Shown here in pieces: positions 15,207 to 24,509 of a stretch of 64,000 nt of DNA. The position numbers were made by a program, and so were the translations under genes. The notes under the pieces were generated by a model, which saw nothing but the letters and a program-made list of their open reading frames with translations, was not told the origin of the DNA and did no database searches. Numbering within the stretch: position 1 is the first letter of the stretch; each line of letters starts with the position of its first letter. The stretch is from contig CAZZLC010000005.1 in assembly GCA_964655065.1 (NCBI GenBank), positions 124,001 to 188,000 of the forward strand. Direction: 5' to 3'. This DNA comes from DRPG01 sp964655065 (GTDB lineage Bacteria > Myxococcota_A > UBA796 > GCA-2862545).

Positions 15207-16342
15207 CCCGGCGCATCGGCATCCTCTGCTACCCAACGTTCGGCGGCAGCGGCATCATCGCGACCGAGATCGGGGTGAAGCTCGCGCAGCGCGGCAACAT
15301 CGTGCACTTCGTGAGCACGGACGTCCCGCGGCGGCTCGGCGCCGACCTCGACAACGTGTTCTTCCACCAGGTGAACGCGGCGAACTACGCGGTGTTCCCG
15401 CACGTTCCCTACACGCTGGCCCTCGCCTCGACCCTGGCGTCGGTGGCCACCCACCAGGGCCTCGACCTCGTTCACGCCCACTATGCCCTGCCTCACGCCG
15501 CCGCGGCGTGGATGGCCCGCGAGGCGCTGGGCGGCGAGCTGAGCGTCGTCACCACGCTCCACGGCACCGACGTGACGCTCATCGGCCAGGACGACGGCTA
15601 TCGGCCGATCATCCGGCACAGCGTGCTGCAGTCCGACGCCGTGACCACCCCGTCGCGGAGCCTGCGCGACGAGACCTACGCCTCGCTCGGGCTCACCCCC
15701 GAGCAGCGCCCCATCCAGGTCATCCCGAACTTCGTCGACCCGGCGGTGTACCGGCCTCGCGACAGCGACGAGCGCCCTCGCCTCTGCGCGCTCTTCGGCC
15801 ATCCCCACCCTCCGGTGCTCGTGCACGTCTCCAACTTTCGGCCCGTGAAGCAGGTCGAGCAGCTCGTCGAGGTGTTCGCGAGGGTGCTCGAGCGCACCGA
15901 CGCCCGACTCTTGTTGGTGGGTGACGGCCCCGATCGTCGCCAGGTGGAGGCGCGGCTGCTGGAGCGCGGGCTGTGGGACCGGGCGCGGCTCGTGGGCGGC
16001 CAGTCCCACCCCGAGTCGCTGGTCCGCGAGTCGGCGGTGTTCGTGCTCCCGAGCCGCACCGAGAGCTTCGGGCTCGCCGCGCTGGAGGCCCAGGCGTGCG
16101 GCGTTCCCGTGGTCGCCTACGACGTCGGCGGCCTGCCCGAGGTCATCGACGACGGTGAGACGGGCTTCCTCGTCCCTCTCGACGACGTCGACGCGATGGC
16201 CGACCGCGTGTCCACCATCCTCACCGACCCCCGCCTGCGGTCACGGCTCGGCGCGGCAGCCCGAGCCCAGGCCATCGAACGCTTCGAGATCGAGGCCCGG
16301 GTGAGCGAGTACGAGGCCCTCTACCAGTCGATCGCACCGTAG
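15203..16342 (+). CDS. bshA: N-acetyl-alpha-D-glucosaminyl L-malate synthase BshA
   Basis: A 379-residue GT4-family (GT-B fold) glycosyltransferase that joins UDP-GlcNAc and L-malate, the first step of bacillithiol synthesis. The N-terminal glycine-rich loop PTFGGSGIIATEIGVKLA (residues ~11-28) is the BshA signature. TTLHGTDVTLIG and the VSNFRPVKQV strand-loop are typical, and the nucleotide-sugar motif SRTESFGLAALEAQACG carries the E-x7-E pair. Length fits the family (about 375-380). It is the last gene of the bshC-bshB1-bshA operon, in the reverse of the pathway order. A 95-base gap with no feature separates it from the convergent gene. Confidence 0.94.
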   Translation: MTRRIGILCYPTFGGSGIIATEIGVKLAQRGNIVHFVSTDVPRRLGADLDNVFFHQVNAANYAVFPHVPYTLALASTLASVATHQGLDLVHAHYALPHAAAAWMAREALGGELSVVTTLHGTDVTLIGQDDGYRPIIRHSVLQSDAVTTPSRSLRDETYASLGLTPEQRPIQVIPNFVDPAVYRPRDSDERPRLCALFGHPHPPVLVHVSNFRPVKQVEQLVEVFARVLERTDARLLLVGDGPDRRQVEARLLERGLWDRARLVGGQSHPESLVRESAVFVLPSRTESFGLAALEAQACGVPVVAYDVGGLPEVIDDGETGFLVPLDDVDAMADRVSTILTDPRLRSRLGAAARAQAIERFEIEARVSEYEALYQSIAP

Positions 16343-16437
16343 CCACCGTGTCGCACGCCTCGTTCAGGGTCGACGTGGTCGCCGTGATGCGCGGCCGGGT
16401 CCCGCCCGAGGCCGAGCGACGCGTGGCGTAGCCAGGA

Positions 16438-19056
16438 TCAGACCTCGCTCGCGATGATGCCCGTGAAACCCGTCACCGCGAGGGAGGTCAGGATGAGCCC
16501 GAGCAGCATCTCGACCACGGTGAGCACGTACAGCAGCTCGCCGACGGTGAGGTCGACGGTGCGGTCCTGCGCGATCTCCGCGGGCACCGGGACCTCGAGC
16601 AGCGGGAGGTAGCGGGTGTTCGGCCGCCAGAACTCCCGGTGGCCGAAGTCCACGACGGGCACGAACAGGTCGAAGGAGTACGCGAGCGCGTTGAACTCGG
16701 GGTAGGTCGCGTTCAGGACGGTCTGGTCGTCGGCGAACTCGCCGCGCTTGGTCCGCACGAACACGGTCTCGTCGGAGCAATCGGCCTGGCCGCACGCTTG
16801 CTCCGCGCCGCTCCACACTCCCGCGAACAGGAGCACGAACGCGACGATCCAGGCGACGGTCCGCCAGGGGTTGTAGCCATACAGGGCAAACCAGTCGAGG
16901 AGCCGGCTCTGCCACCGCATTCGACTCCCCACCGAGGCGCTCTGGCGGTGCCGGCGCTCCCGAGCGATCGAGATCTGGCGGGCGTCCTCCTGGTAGCCCT
17001 GGGCGCGCAGCCTCGCGGCGAGCTGGACCCACGGGGCGGGCTTGAAGAACTCGTCGAGGTCACGCTGGGCCTGGCCTTCGAGCCACACGAGGCGCTGGGA
17101 CCAGACGGGTCGGTCCGAAGGACCCTCGGCGGCCTCGATCCCGGAAGGGTTCTCGAGGTGCTCGTAGGCAAAACCGTCGAGCACGAGGTGGTCGTCGGTG
17201 TCGTCGACGTCGGGACCGTGGGGGGGCCAGGCGGCGGCGTGGTCGTCGAGCGAGCCGGTGCGCGCCCGGGACAGGTCGACCACGCCGTGCGGCCGATGGT
17301 CCTTCTCGGCCGGAAGCTGGACCCGGTCGACCACGGAGTCGACGAGGCTCACCGCCGAGGTGTCGTAGCGCTGCACGAGCTGCTCGCCGCTCTCGGTTCG
17401 CGGCTCGGCCCGCCCCCCGCGTCTCACCCGGGCGCTCGTGATCCGCGATCCCCTTAGGTTCAGGGTGCCGTGGATTCGCGTCTGGTCGAGCGCGATGCCC
17501 CCGGTGGTCTGAAAGTCGGCCGCGAGCACCACGTCGCGCTTGACGGTGATGCCGTTGGCAAAGATGGCGGGGCCCTCCACGACCTCGATGACCGCGCCGC
17601 TGAAGCGGAGCTGGTTGCCGATGATGGACGCGGGAAACCGCACGAGGCCCGCGATGCGAGCCCGGCTCATGAACCAGCCCCCGCCGATCTGAGCGCCGTC
17701 CGCGCGGATCGCGAGGTTCTGACCGGTCACCCGGCAGTCCGACATCGCGAGCTGGCCGTCGATCCGGGCCCCCGACATCCGGACGGTGCCGTCGAGCTGC
17801 GCCCCCCGCATGAGCCAGTTGCCCTCGATGCGCACGACGTCGGCAGCGATGGCCCGGCCCGCGCGGGTCCGCACCGTGACCCCGGTCGCCGCCAGGTCCC
17901 GGCTCACCCGGGCCCCCTCGACGGCGAGCCCGCCTTCGATCTCCGCGTGCTCGAGCACGATGCCCTGCAGCGCGTTCACCCCGGTGGCGTCGAGCGCGGG
18001 GGGCGCGCCCTCGACGTGGGCGGCCTGCGCGTTGATGGCCCCTGCGACGTGGGCCTGGCGCAGCGAGAGCCCTCCCACGATCCGGGTGCGCCGGAGCGCG
18101 ATGTCGCCGTCGACCCGCACGCCGTCGAGGTTCAGCACGTTGCGCACGGGATCGCGATCGCGAGCGTCTCGGGCCCACAGCGGGGTCGGATCGAGGGTCT
18201 CCGGATCGGGGGCGTCGGCGGGTCGACCTGCTTCGTCGGCGGGCACGACGAGCAGTTCGTCGGGGGGGAGCTGGGAGAGCTCGAGCCACGAGACGGGCTC
18301 CAGGAACTCGGCCGAGGTGGCCACGAAGGCCCGCAGCTTCGCCGAGCGCAGGCGGACCCAGCCCGCGATGGAGGCCCGGTTGAGCACCCAGGCTCCCTGC
18401 AGGTCCGCGCTGTCCGCGGCCAGCGCGACGCCCGCCGATCGCAGCTCGGCGGACTCCATCAGCACGCTGCCCCCGATGGTCGCGCCGAGGAAGCGCACCG
18501 TGCCCTCGATCCGGGCGTCCCGCATGAGCCAGTTGCCGCGGATCTCGGCCGCGTCGAGCGAGATCGCGTTGCCCGCGTCGCGCAGCACCGATTCCTCGAG
18601 GTTCAGCGATCCGCCGATCCGCGCGCCCCGCAGCCGCAGCGGCCCCTCGATGTGGGTCTTGCTCATGAACAGGCTGCTCTCGACCTGCACCCGCTCGCCC
18701 TTGATCCCGCCGAAGATGCGGCACTGGTGCAGCCCGAGGCGCCGAAGGCGCGCATCGCGGAGCACGAGGGGCGCGATCCGGTCCCCGGGGGTCCCGAGCT
18801 GGCACTCGAAGAGGAGCACGGGCCAGTCGAGCACGCAGCCCTCGAGGTCGAGGGTCCCGTCGATCACCGCACCGTCGATGGCGATGCCCGACGAGGAGGG
18901 GCCCTGGCCCGGCGCCCCCTCGAGGAGGAGCTGCCGCAGGACAGAGGCCCGAACGCGCTCGCCACGACATCGGGCCCGACGATCGCGCTTCAGGGCAGCG
19001 ATGACGCGGCGTTCGCCGGTGGTGAGCGCGTCGAGGTCGACAGAGCGATCGGACAT
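16438..19056 (-). CDS. Large right-handed-helix (pentapeptide-like repeat) membrane protein
   Basis: An 872-residue protein. From about residue 60 to 580 it consists of irregular repeats in the style of GALRLRGARIGGSLNLEES and AIRGNWLMRDARIEGTVRFLGA, with a regular spacing of hydrophobic residues and many Asp/Gly/Arg. This pattern is typical of right-handed beta-helical or pentapeptide-like proteins. The C-terminus has a helical linker and at least two TM helices (WRTVAWIVAFVLLFAGVW near 735 and VLTVVEMLLGLILTSLAVTGF near 845) flanking a short exported loop with a Cys pair. Related proteins in actinobacteria carry the vague name membrane-associated oxidoreductase, with no redox motif visible here. 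Function is unknown. Confidence 0.72.
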   Translation of the reverse strand: MSDRSVDLDALTTGERRVIAALKRDRRARCRGERVRASVLRQLLLEGAPGQGPSSSGIAIDGAVIDGTLDLEGCVLDWPVLLFECQLGTPGDRIAPLVLRDARLRRLGLHQCRIFGGIKGERVQVESSLFMSKTHIEGPLRLRGARIGGSLNLEESVLRDAGNAISLDAAEIRGNWLMRDARIEGTVRFLGATIGGSVLMESAELRSAGVALAADSADLQGAWVLNRASIAGWVRLRSAKLRAFVATSAEFLEPVSWLELSQLPPDELLVVPADEAGRPADAPDPETLDPTPLWARDARDRDPVRNVLNLDGVRVDGDIALRRTRIVGGLSLRQAHVAGAINAQAAHVEGAPPALDATGVNALQGIVLEHAEIEGGLAVEGARVSRDLAATGVTVRTRAGRAIAADVVRIEGNWLMRGAQLDGTVRMSGARIDGQLAMSDCRVTGQNLAIRADGAQIGGGWFMSRARIAGLVRFPASIIGNQLRFSGAVIEVVEGPAIFANGITVKRDVVLAADFQTTGGIALDQTRIHGTLNLRGSRITSARVRRGGRAEPRTESGEQLVQRYDTSAVSLVDSVVDRVQLPAEKDHRPHGVVDLSRARTGSLDDHAAAWPPHGPDVDDTDDHLVLDGFAYEHLENPSGIEAAEGPSDRPVWSQRLVWLEGQAQRDLDEFFKPAPWVQLAARLRAQGYQEDARQISIARERRHRQSASVGSRMRWQSRLLDWFALYGYNPWRTVAWIVAFVLLFAGVWSGAEQACGQADCSDETVFVRTKRGEFADDQTVLNATYPEFNALAYSFDLFVPVVDFGHREFWRPNTRYLPLLEVPVPAEIAQDRTVDLTVGELLYVLTVVEMLLGLILTSLAVTGFTGIIASEV

Positions 19057-19166
19057 GGACCGGAGGCTACCCCAACCGGCGTCGCATCGAAACCGTTTCT
19101 GAAGTCGGGGTTGCCCCTGGAGGGTAGGAACTGTACCTCACCCACGACCGCGACGAGGAGAGCACG

Positions 19167-19856
19167 ATGGGTGTGAGCTTGGTGATGGTGGCCCTGTGGG
19201 CTGGGTGCAGCGAGCAGAACGAGACCGAGCCGCCGGTGGCCGAGGAGGCTCCCGCTGCGGCGGCCGAGGCGCCGGAGCTGCCCGAGGCTCCCGCTGCCGA
19301 CGCGGCGATGACCCTCCCCGAGCGGGGGGCCGACGCCGACCGGGTCAGCAAGAACGGTGAGCTGATCCACGAGGTTGCCGGGACCAAGGTCACGGTGCGC
19401 TTCGGCAAGCCGCTCGTCAATGGCCGCGAGATCTTCGGCGGCCTGGTCCCCTACGGCAAGGTCTGGCGCACCGGCGCCAACGAGGCCTCCGTGATCGCGG
19501 TGGACCAGAACGTGATGGTCCAGGGTCAGGAGCTTCCGAAGGGCCTCTACGGGCTGTTCACGATCCCCGGCGAGGAGGAGTGGACGGTGATCTTCAACAA
19601 GAACGCCACGCAGTGGGGCTCGACGCAGTACGACGAGAGCAACGACGTGCTCCGCGTGACCGCCACGCCCGAGGCTGCCGAGGCCACCGAGGCGTTCGAC
19701 ATCCAGGGCACCGAGGAGGGCATCGTCCTCCGCTGGGCCGAGGTCGCGGTTCCCGTGTCCATCGCGGCGGCGGCCGGAGAGGCCGCGCCCGCCGACGAGC
19801 CCACCGACGACGCCGACGCGGCCGACGCGGCGGGTCACGAGGGGAGCGAACACTGA
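19167..19856 (+). CDS. DUF2911 family lipoprotein
   Basis: A 229-residue envelope lipoprotein. The signal MGVSLVMVALWAGCSEQ has lipobox LWAGC, with the mature protein starting at Cys14. An Ala/Pro/Glu-rich tether (about 15-50) leads into a DUF2911 domain (VTVRFGKPLVNGREIFGGLV, PYGKVWRTGANEASVIAV, GLYGLFTIPGEEEWTVIFNKN). The C-terminus is low-complexity Ala/Asp/Glu. The domain is the same as in the protein at 1263-2090, but here it is lipid-anchored. Its stop TGA overlaps the next ATG by one base (TGATG). Biochemical role is unknown. Confidence 0.85.
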   Translation: MGVSLVMVALWAGCSEQNETEPPVAEEAPAAAAEAPELPEAPAADAAMTLPERGADADRVSKNGELIHEVAGTKVTVRFGKPLVNGREIFGGLVPYGKVWRTGANEASVIAVDQNVMVQGQELPKGLYGLFTIPGEEEWTVIFNKNATQWGSTQYDESNDVLRVTATPEAAEATEAFDIQGTEEGIVLRWAEVAVPVSIAAAAGEAAPADEPTDDADAADAAGHEGSEH

Positions 19857-20137
19857 TGGCGCTTCGGTTGGCCTGGGGAGCGCTGGCTCTCGGGCTGGCC
19901 GGTTGCACCTGGATCCCGCTCGGGGTGTGCGGCAACGGCCTCGTCGAGGGCGACGAGGCCTGCGACGACGGCAACGACCGCGACGGCGACGGCTGCACGA
20001 ACGCCTGCGAGGAGGCGGTGTGCGGCGACGGCATCGTCTGGCAGGGCGTGGAGGCGTGCGACGCGGGAGCGCAGAACGCCGACACGGGGGCGTGTGGACC
20101 GGACTGTCAGGTCCCCGTCGCCCCGGTCGACGATTGA
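19856..20137 (+). CDS. Myxococcus-type cysteine-rich repeat lipoprotein
   Basis: A 93-residue lipoprotein starting at ATG 19856, translationally coupled to the DUF2911 gene by TGATG. The signal peptide MALRLAWGALALGLAGC ends in lipobox LAGC. The mature part holds two copies of the disulfide-rich repeat found in Myxococcota surface proteins: CGNGLVEGDEACDDGN then DGDGCTNACE, and CGDGIVWQGVEACD. These repeats usually sit as spacers in large surface proteins; here they make up nearly the whole protein. The repeat is a taxonomic pointer to Myxococcota. No enzymatic role is expected. Confidence 0.8.
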   Translation: MALRLAWGALALGLAGCTWIPLGVCGNGLVEGDEACDDGNDRDGDGCTNACEEAVCGDGIVWQGVEACDAGAQNADTGACGPDCQVPVAPVDD

Positions 20138-20156
20138 GGCCACGAGGCGCGCCCGA

Positions 20157-21851
20157 TCACTGTTCGCAGACGGTCGCCGCCTCCCGCCAGTCCGACGAGC
20201 TCGTGGACTTCCACGTCTCCGACTCGACGCACCAGACGTAGCCCTTCGCGAAGGGGCCGACCTTGATCATGCGGTCGATCCCGGCGTCGTCCAGCGAAAG
20301 GGCCATGGTGTAGGTGCCCGACGTGAGCTCGAGCGTGTGTGGCGTGTAGGCTTGCATCTCGCCGGAGATCCGGATCTCCGCCCCTGGAGGCACCGAGGTG
20401 ACGAGGATCGCGTAACGAGGCGCTGCGGGGTCCTGACTCGGCGGCTCTTCGACGACCTCGGGGGTCACCACCGGCGGGGTCGGCGCCCGCTGCACGCGAC
20501 GCACGGGGGCCTGGCGACGCCGCGGCGCGGGCTCGACCGGCGGGCTCGGCTCGTCTTCGACCGGGGCGGTCACCGGCAGGCGCGCCGGATCGTCGAGATC
20601 GGGTGACGCCACGGCCAGCGCGTCGTCCGATGAACCCCACGACCCGGCCACCACCACCACCACGGTCACGAGAAGGAGCATCGCCGCGATGCCTGCCGCG
20701 CCGACGAGGACGGGGCGGGGAACGGTGGCCAGCAGCTCGTCGGCCCACGCGAGGTCCGGCCAGGCGAGTGGGGTGGCCGGTCGCTCCCGATCCTCGCTGC
20801 CACGGGGGCCCTCGGGGACCGGCACGGTCGGCGCGTCGAGCACGCTGGACAGCGTGGACGCAGACACGGCCACGCCCTTCGACGTGAGAATGGGAGGTGG
20901 CGTGTCCTCGATGGGGTTCGCCGGGTCGGGCCACCGGCGGCCCCGGCACCAGCGCCGCAGGGTGAGGCGGCCGGGCCAGGTGTTGGCGAGCTGCTCGCAG
21001 CGTCGCGCCACCTCGAGGGCGGTGGGCCGCTCGTCGGGGTGGAAGGAGAGCATGTCGGCGAGCAACGGACCGATCGGGTCGAAGGAGCGCTCGGTCAGGC
21101 GCTCGTCGAGGTAACTGTCGAAGTGGTCGGCATCCTCGGTGAGCCGCAGGAGCGTGCTCGCCTCGAGACCCCCGAAGAAGCGGGCGCCGGTCCACGCCTC
21201 GAACAGGACGCAGCCGAGCGCGAAGACGTCGCTCGCCGGCTCGGGTGCCGCCACCGTGAGATCGAATCGCTCGGGGGCCAGGTAGGTGAGGGTGCCGAGC
21301 AGCGTGCCCGAGGTGGTGTTGGCGTCGCGGGTCATGCCCTCGTAGCGGGCGATCCCGAAGTCGAGCAGCTTGACGTTGCCGTAGGCGCCGATGCGGATGT
21401 TCGCGGGCTTGATGTCGCGGTGGACCACCTGGTGCTCGGTCCACGCGACGTGCAGGGCATCCGCGACCTGCTCGATCACCTCGAGGATCGGCCCCTTGGG
21501 CATGCCCTCCTGGAGGCAGTCCTTGAAGTCGATCCCGTCGATGTACTCGCTGATCATGGCGACCCGGCCGCCGAGCCTCACGAGCTCCTGGGCCGAGAGG
21601 ATGGCGGGGTGGTCGAGGCGCGCGAGGAGCTTGGCTTCGTCGCGCATCCGCTCGAGCGGCTGACCCTCGGGGGACAGCCCCGGGTGGAGCAGCTTCAGCG
21701 CGACCCGGCGAACCAGCCCGTCGCCCTGCTCGAGCCGAGCGAGAAACACCTCGGAGAAGCCTCCTCGGCCGATCTGCTTCTCGAGCACGAAGCGACGGCC
21801 CCGCTCGTCGGGGAGGAGCGTGCCCTCGACCAGCTCGGGAAGATCGCTCAC
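20157..21851 (-). CDS. Membrane Ser/Thr protein kinase with PEGA-like C-terminal domain
   Basis: A 564-residue Hanks-type kinase. The glycine loop is IGRGGFSEVFLARL, the catalytic lysine lies in VALKLLHPG, the catalytic loop is HRDIKPANIRIG, and the metal-binding motif is LLDFGIARYEG; all key residues are present. The kinase domain ends near residue 280. A single TM helix (VLVGAAGIAAMLLLVTVVVVVA, about 385-405) is followed by a Pro-rich tether and a small PEGA-like beta domain (AILVTSVPPGAEIRISGEMQ, LELTSGTYTMALSLDDAG) outside the membrane. It starts at GTG 21851, overlapping the stop of the next gene upstream (GTGA). Probable role is signal transduction from the envelope. Confidence 0.9.
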   Translation of the reverse strand: MSDLPELVEGTLLPDERGRRFVLEKQIGRGGFSEVFLARLEQGDGLVRRVALKLLHPGLSPEGQPLERMRDEAKLLARLDHPAILSAQELVRLGGRVAMISEYIDGIDFKDCLQEGMPKGPILEVIEQVADALHVAWTEHQVVHRDIKPANIRIGAYGNVKLLDFGIARYEGMTRDANTTSGTLLGTLTYLAPERFDLTVAAPEPASDVFALGCVLFEAWTGARFFGGLEASTLLRLTEDADHFDSYLDERLTERSFDPIGPLLADMLSFHPDERPTALEVARRCEQLANTWPGRLTLRRWCRGRRWPDPANPIEDTPPPILTSKGVAVSASTLSSVLDAPTVPVPEGPRGSEDRERPATPLAWPDLAWADELLATVPRPVLVGAAGIAAMLLLVTVVVVVAGSWGSSDDALAVASPDLDDPARLPVTAPVEDEPSPPVEPAPRRRQAPVRRVQRAPTPPVVTPEVVEEPPSQDPAAPRYAILVTSVPPGAEIRISGEMQAYTPHTLELTSGTYTMALSLDDAGIDRMIKVGPFAKGYVWCVESETWKSTSSSDWREAATVCEQ

Positions 21852-22648
21852 CGCGCCCTCCGCCCGGTCGTGATGCCGTGGACGGCGAAGGTCCCCGAGG
21901 TCGCGAGCAGGCCCGCCGAGGCCAGGACCAGCGTGTTGTTGAACACGGCGAGCCCGCGGCGAGGGTTGTTGTCGAAGGCCGAGTTGGTGCCCGCGGTGAG
22001 CGCGTAGGTGGCGGCAGCGCCCCCAGCGAAGGCGAGCGCGGTGAGCAGACGCCGACGGCGTCGCGCCTCGATGGTGAGCGAGCGCGCGGGCGGAGCGAGG
22101 CCGGTGACGACGACGAGCTCGGTCTCGGGAATGACGTCGACCAGCTCGGCGTGGCGCATCTCGGTCTCGCGGGGACCCACCTGGACGAGGTGCAGGCCCG
22201 CGGGCACCTTGGCGGGGAATCGGTCGTAGCGGAGCCCGTCGATGCCGTTGACGTAGCCCTCGGGCTCGATCTTCACGCTACCGCGGGGGCGATCGGCGAG
22301 GATCTCGGTGGCCATGAGTCGTAGCTGACGAACGCGCATAGCCAACCCATAGCCGTGGACCCAGGTCGAGGGAGAGATCTCGCCGGCCGCGAGCAGGGCC
22401 TCGTTCGTGGCTTGCACCTCGCCCAGCCGGTCGAAGAGCATCGCCTGGGCGAGCCAGAGGCGAGCGAGGATCGCGGGCGGGGCCAGCGGACCGCACCCGA
22501 ACGAGCTCACGAGCTGGTCCACCGCCTGGCGAGCCTCGGTGTCGCGGCCATCGAGCACCGCTTCCTCGAGGGCCGCGACCCGCGCAGACTGCTCCACGCA
22601 GTCAGCCCACGCTGTCGTCGTGGCGATGATCCACACCACGATTGCCAT
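21848..22648 (-). CDS. Exported protein coupled to the Ser/Thr kinase
   Basis: A 266-residue protein starting at ATG 22648 after GGAGCAGGA. The N-terminus (MAIVVWIIATTTAWAD) is a signal peptide with an AWA cleavage site. The first half is helical, perhaps TPR-like. A PEGA-like segment follows (GSVKIEPEGYVNGIDGL, FPAKVPAGLHLVQVGPRET). The C-terminal ~60 residues contain two hydrophobic helices (LLTALAFAGGAAATYALTAG and NTLVLASAGLLATSGTFAV). Its stop is fused to the start of the kinase gene in a GTGA overlap. It is probably an envelope partner or input module of that kinase, inferred only from gene coupling and the shared PEGA-like fold. Confidence 0.72.
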   Translation of the reverse strand: MAIVVWIIATTTAWADCVEQSARVAALEEAVLDGRDTEARQAVDQLVSSFGCGPLAPPAILARLWLAQAMLFDRLGEVQATNEALLAAGEISPSTWVHGYGLAMRVRQLRLMATEILADRPRGSVKIEPEGYVNGIDGLRYDRFPAKVPAGLHLVQVGPRETEMRHAELVDVIPETELVVVTGLAPPARSLTIEARRRRRLLTALAFAGGAAATYALTAGTNSAFDNNPRRGLAVFNNTLVLASAGLLATSGTFAVHGITTGRRAR

Positions 22649-22879
22649 CGATCCTGCTCCTGTCCCCTGCCGGCTTCGATGCACGGCTATCCCGACGCCT
22701 GGTGCGAACCAAACCCGTCCACTACCGTTGGCGGGTCCCGCTCGCCGTCGCAGCACGCGCAGCGCGCGTTTCGCCCGGTCGGCTCCCCCTCGCGTCGCTC
22801 CCGGGAGAACGTGGCTTCTGCGCGAGACGGGCGAACGCCTCCGGGGAGCGGTCGCCGCGCTGATCGGTGGTTGCTCTGC

Positions 22880-24487
22880 TCAGAAGAACGGAAGCCGGAA
22901 CCCGCCAGGCTCGACCACGGACGTCATGAACACCTGCCAGGGCGCCTCGGTCCCGTCGCGCAGCGCCAGGTGATCCTCGCGAAGGTCGAGGAGCATGGTG
23001 GCGAGGTCGCCGTAGCCCGTGCGGTTGAACCGCCCGCTCGGGAACATGGGCAGGAGCCCGGGAAGCTCCTCGGGGGCGAAGGCGTCGTACTCGAAGAACG
23101 TCAGCCGCCGCCACAGTCCGCTGCGGGAACGGCTCTGCCGACTGACGGTCACGTCGGCCCCCTCGAGGGCCTCGGCACAGTCGGGAGCCTCCTCGAACAC
23201 CGACGAGCGCGCGGTGTTCGTGAGGTACAGGATGGTCCACGACCAGGGCAGGTTCGGGTTGTCCCGCACCGCCACCTCGGCGTGGCAGCGCGCCCGGTTG
23301 AAGGCCTTGGACGCATCCTGCTCGTTGCCGGCGTCGTGAGCCTGCCAGGCCTCGCGATAGGCGATCACCGCGAGGTTCTCGCGGCTCGCCGCGACCTGGG
23401 CCCGCGTCTCCTGGGCCTCCTGGCGCAGGCAGATCGCGCGGTCGATCGCCTCGGTAGCCGCCCCGAGCTGCTCGGCCGTCACGGCGTCGTGGTTGACGAG
23501 AGACATGGCGAGGCCGTTGTAGGCGCGGGCCGCGTGGGTGGCGAGGGTCCGCCGGCCCGCAGCTTCTCGCTGGTCGCTCGTCAGGACCCCGCAGATCTTC
23601 TCGTCGGGCCCGGCCGACTGGATCTCGAAGGACCGGGTGGCCTCCCGGAAGCGCTGCTCGGCGACCTCGCGACCGTGGGCTCGCGCCTCGCGCCTCGACT
23701 CCTCGGAGCCCTCGCCGTCGCAGCTGGCGAACTCGGGCTCGACCAGCGTGGGCAGCTTGCGCAGGCACTCGGCCTGCCACACCGCGAGGCCGAACGAGAC
23801 CTTGGGGTCGACGAACGAAGGCTCGTCCTCGGCCGAGACGTTCGCGACGTCGTCACCCCACAGGAGCTTCGCGCACAGGTCGCAGGTGCCGTCGTTCGCT
23901 CCGCTGACGGACACGGCCACCGCATCGAGCCGACGGCGGACGATGGGCCACGGAGCTTGGTCGGAGTCGGGAATCCCCTCGAGGGCGGCCACGTAGTGGG
24001 CGTCGCTCGTCAGCTCGCTCGTGGACTCCGCGAGCGGCGCGATCCAGCGCTCGAGGGAGTTGATCTCGAGGATGACCTTCGCGAGCGCGCGCTCGTTGGA
24101 CGTCGCCTCGGAGTCCGTCGCGAGCTCGCGGAGCGTTCGGAGGGCACCAATCGGAACGAACCGGGCGTGGGCGAACTCCGCGAAGATCGCATCGAGCGAC
24201 GGGTCGCTGCCGAAGCTGGCGGGCGTTCCGAACGAGAGGAACTGCTCGGCGCTGATCGCCTGCACCTCGCGGGCGGAGTCGAGCGCCTGCTGCACGCGGG
24301 CCTCCCGCAGGTGGGCGTCGAACGCGTCGCGGTCGGTCTGCGCGATCTGGCGCATCGTGACGATCATCAGCGCCACGACCACGACCAGCGTGACGACGGA
24401 GGCCACCCACGCCGTCACCCTCGACCACGAGATGGACTGGTCGGCGTTCAGGAGCTCCTGGAGTGCTTCCTCTTCGGTACGGGCCAC
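22880..24487 (-). CDS. Single-pass membrane protein with TPR-like helical region, unknown function
   Basis: A 535-residue protein not assigned to a family. One TM helix (VTAWVASVVTLVVVVALMIV, residues ~24-43) follows a short cytoplasmic tail. The rest is mostly helical with Ala/Glu-rich segments. Around 370-440 are repeats like ASRENLAVIAYREAWQAHDA and ASKAFNRARCHAEVAVRDNP, which look like degenerate TPRs. Several cysteines (CDLCAKLLWG, AECLRKL, EKICGVL) suggest an oxidised exported domain. It lies between two kinase genes on the same strand with only 22 bases to the preceding gene, so it may belong to the same signalling group. Confidence 0.6.
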   Translation of the reverse strand: MARTEEEALQELLNADQSISWSRVTAWVASVVTLVVVVALMIVTMRQIAQTDRDAFDAHLREARVQQALDSAREVQAISAEQFLSFGTPASFGSDPSLDAIFAEFAHARFVPIGALRTLRELATDSEATSNERALAKVILEINSLERWIAPLAESTSELTSDAHYVAALEGIPDSDQAPWPIVRRRLDAVAVSVSGANDGTCDLCAKLLWGDDVANVSAEDEPSFVDPKVSFGLAVWQAECLRKLPTLVEPEFASCDGEGSEESRREARAHGREVAEQRFREATRSFEIQSAGPDEKICGVLTSDQREAAGRRTLATHAARAYNGLAMSLVNHDAVTAEQLGAATEAIDRAICLRQEAQETRAQVAASRENLAVIAYREAWQAHDAGNEQDASKAFNRARCHAEVAVRDNPNLPWSWTILYLTNTARSSVFEEAPDCAEALEGADVTVSRQSRSRSGLWRRLTFFEYDAFAPEELPGLLPMFPSGRFNRTGYGDLATMLLDLREDHLALRDGTEAPWQVFMTSVVEPGGFRLPFF

Positions 24488-24509
24488 GGGCGAGTCCTCG
24501 GGATGCGGG

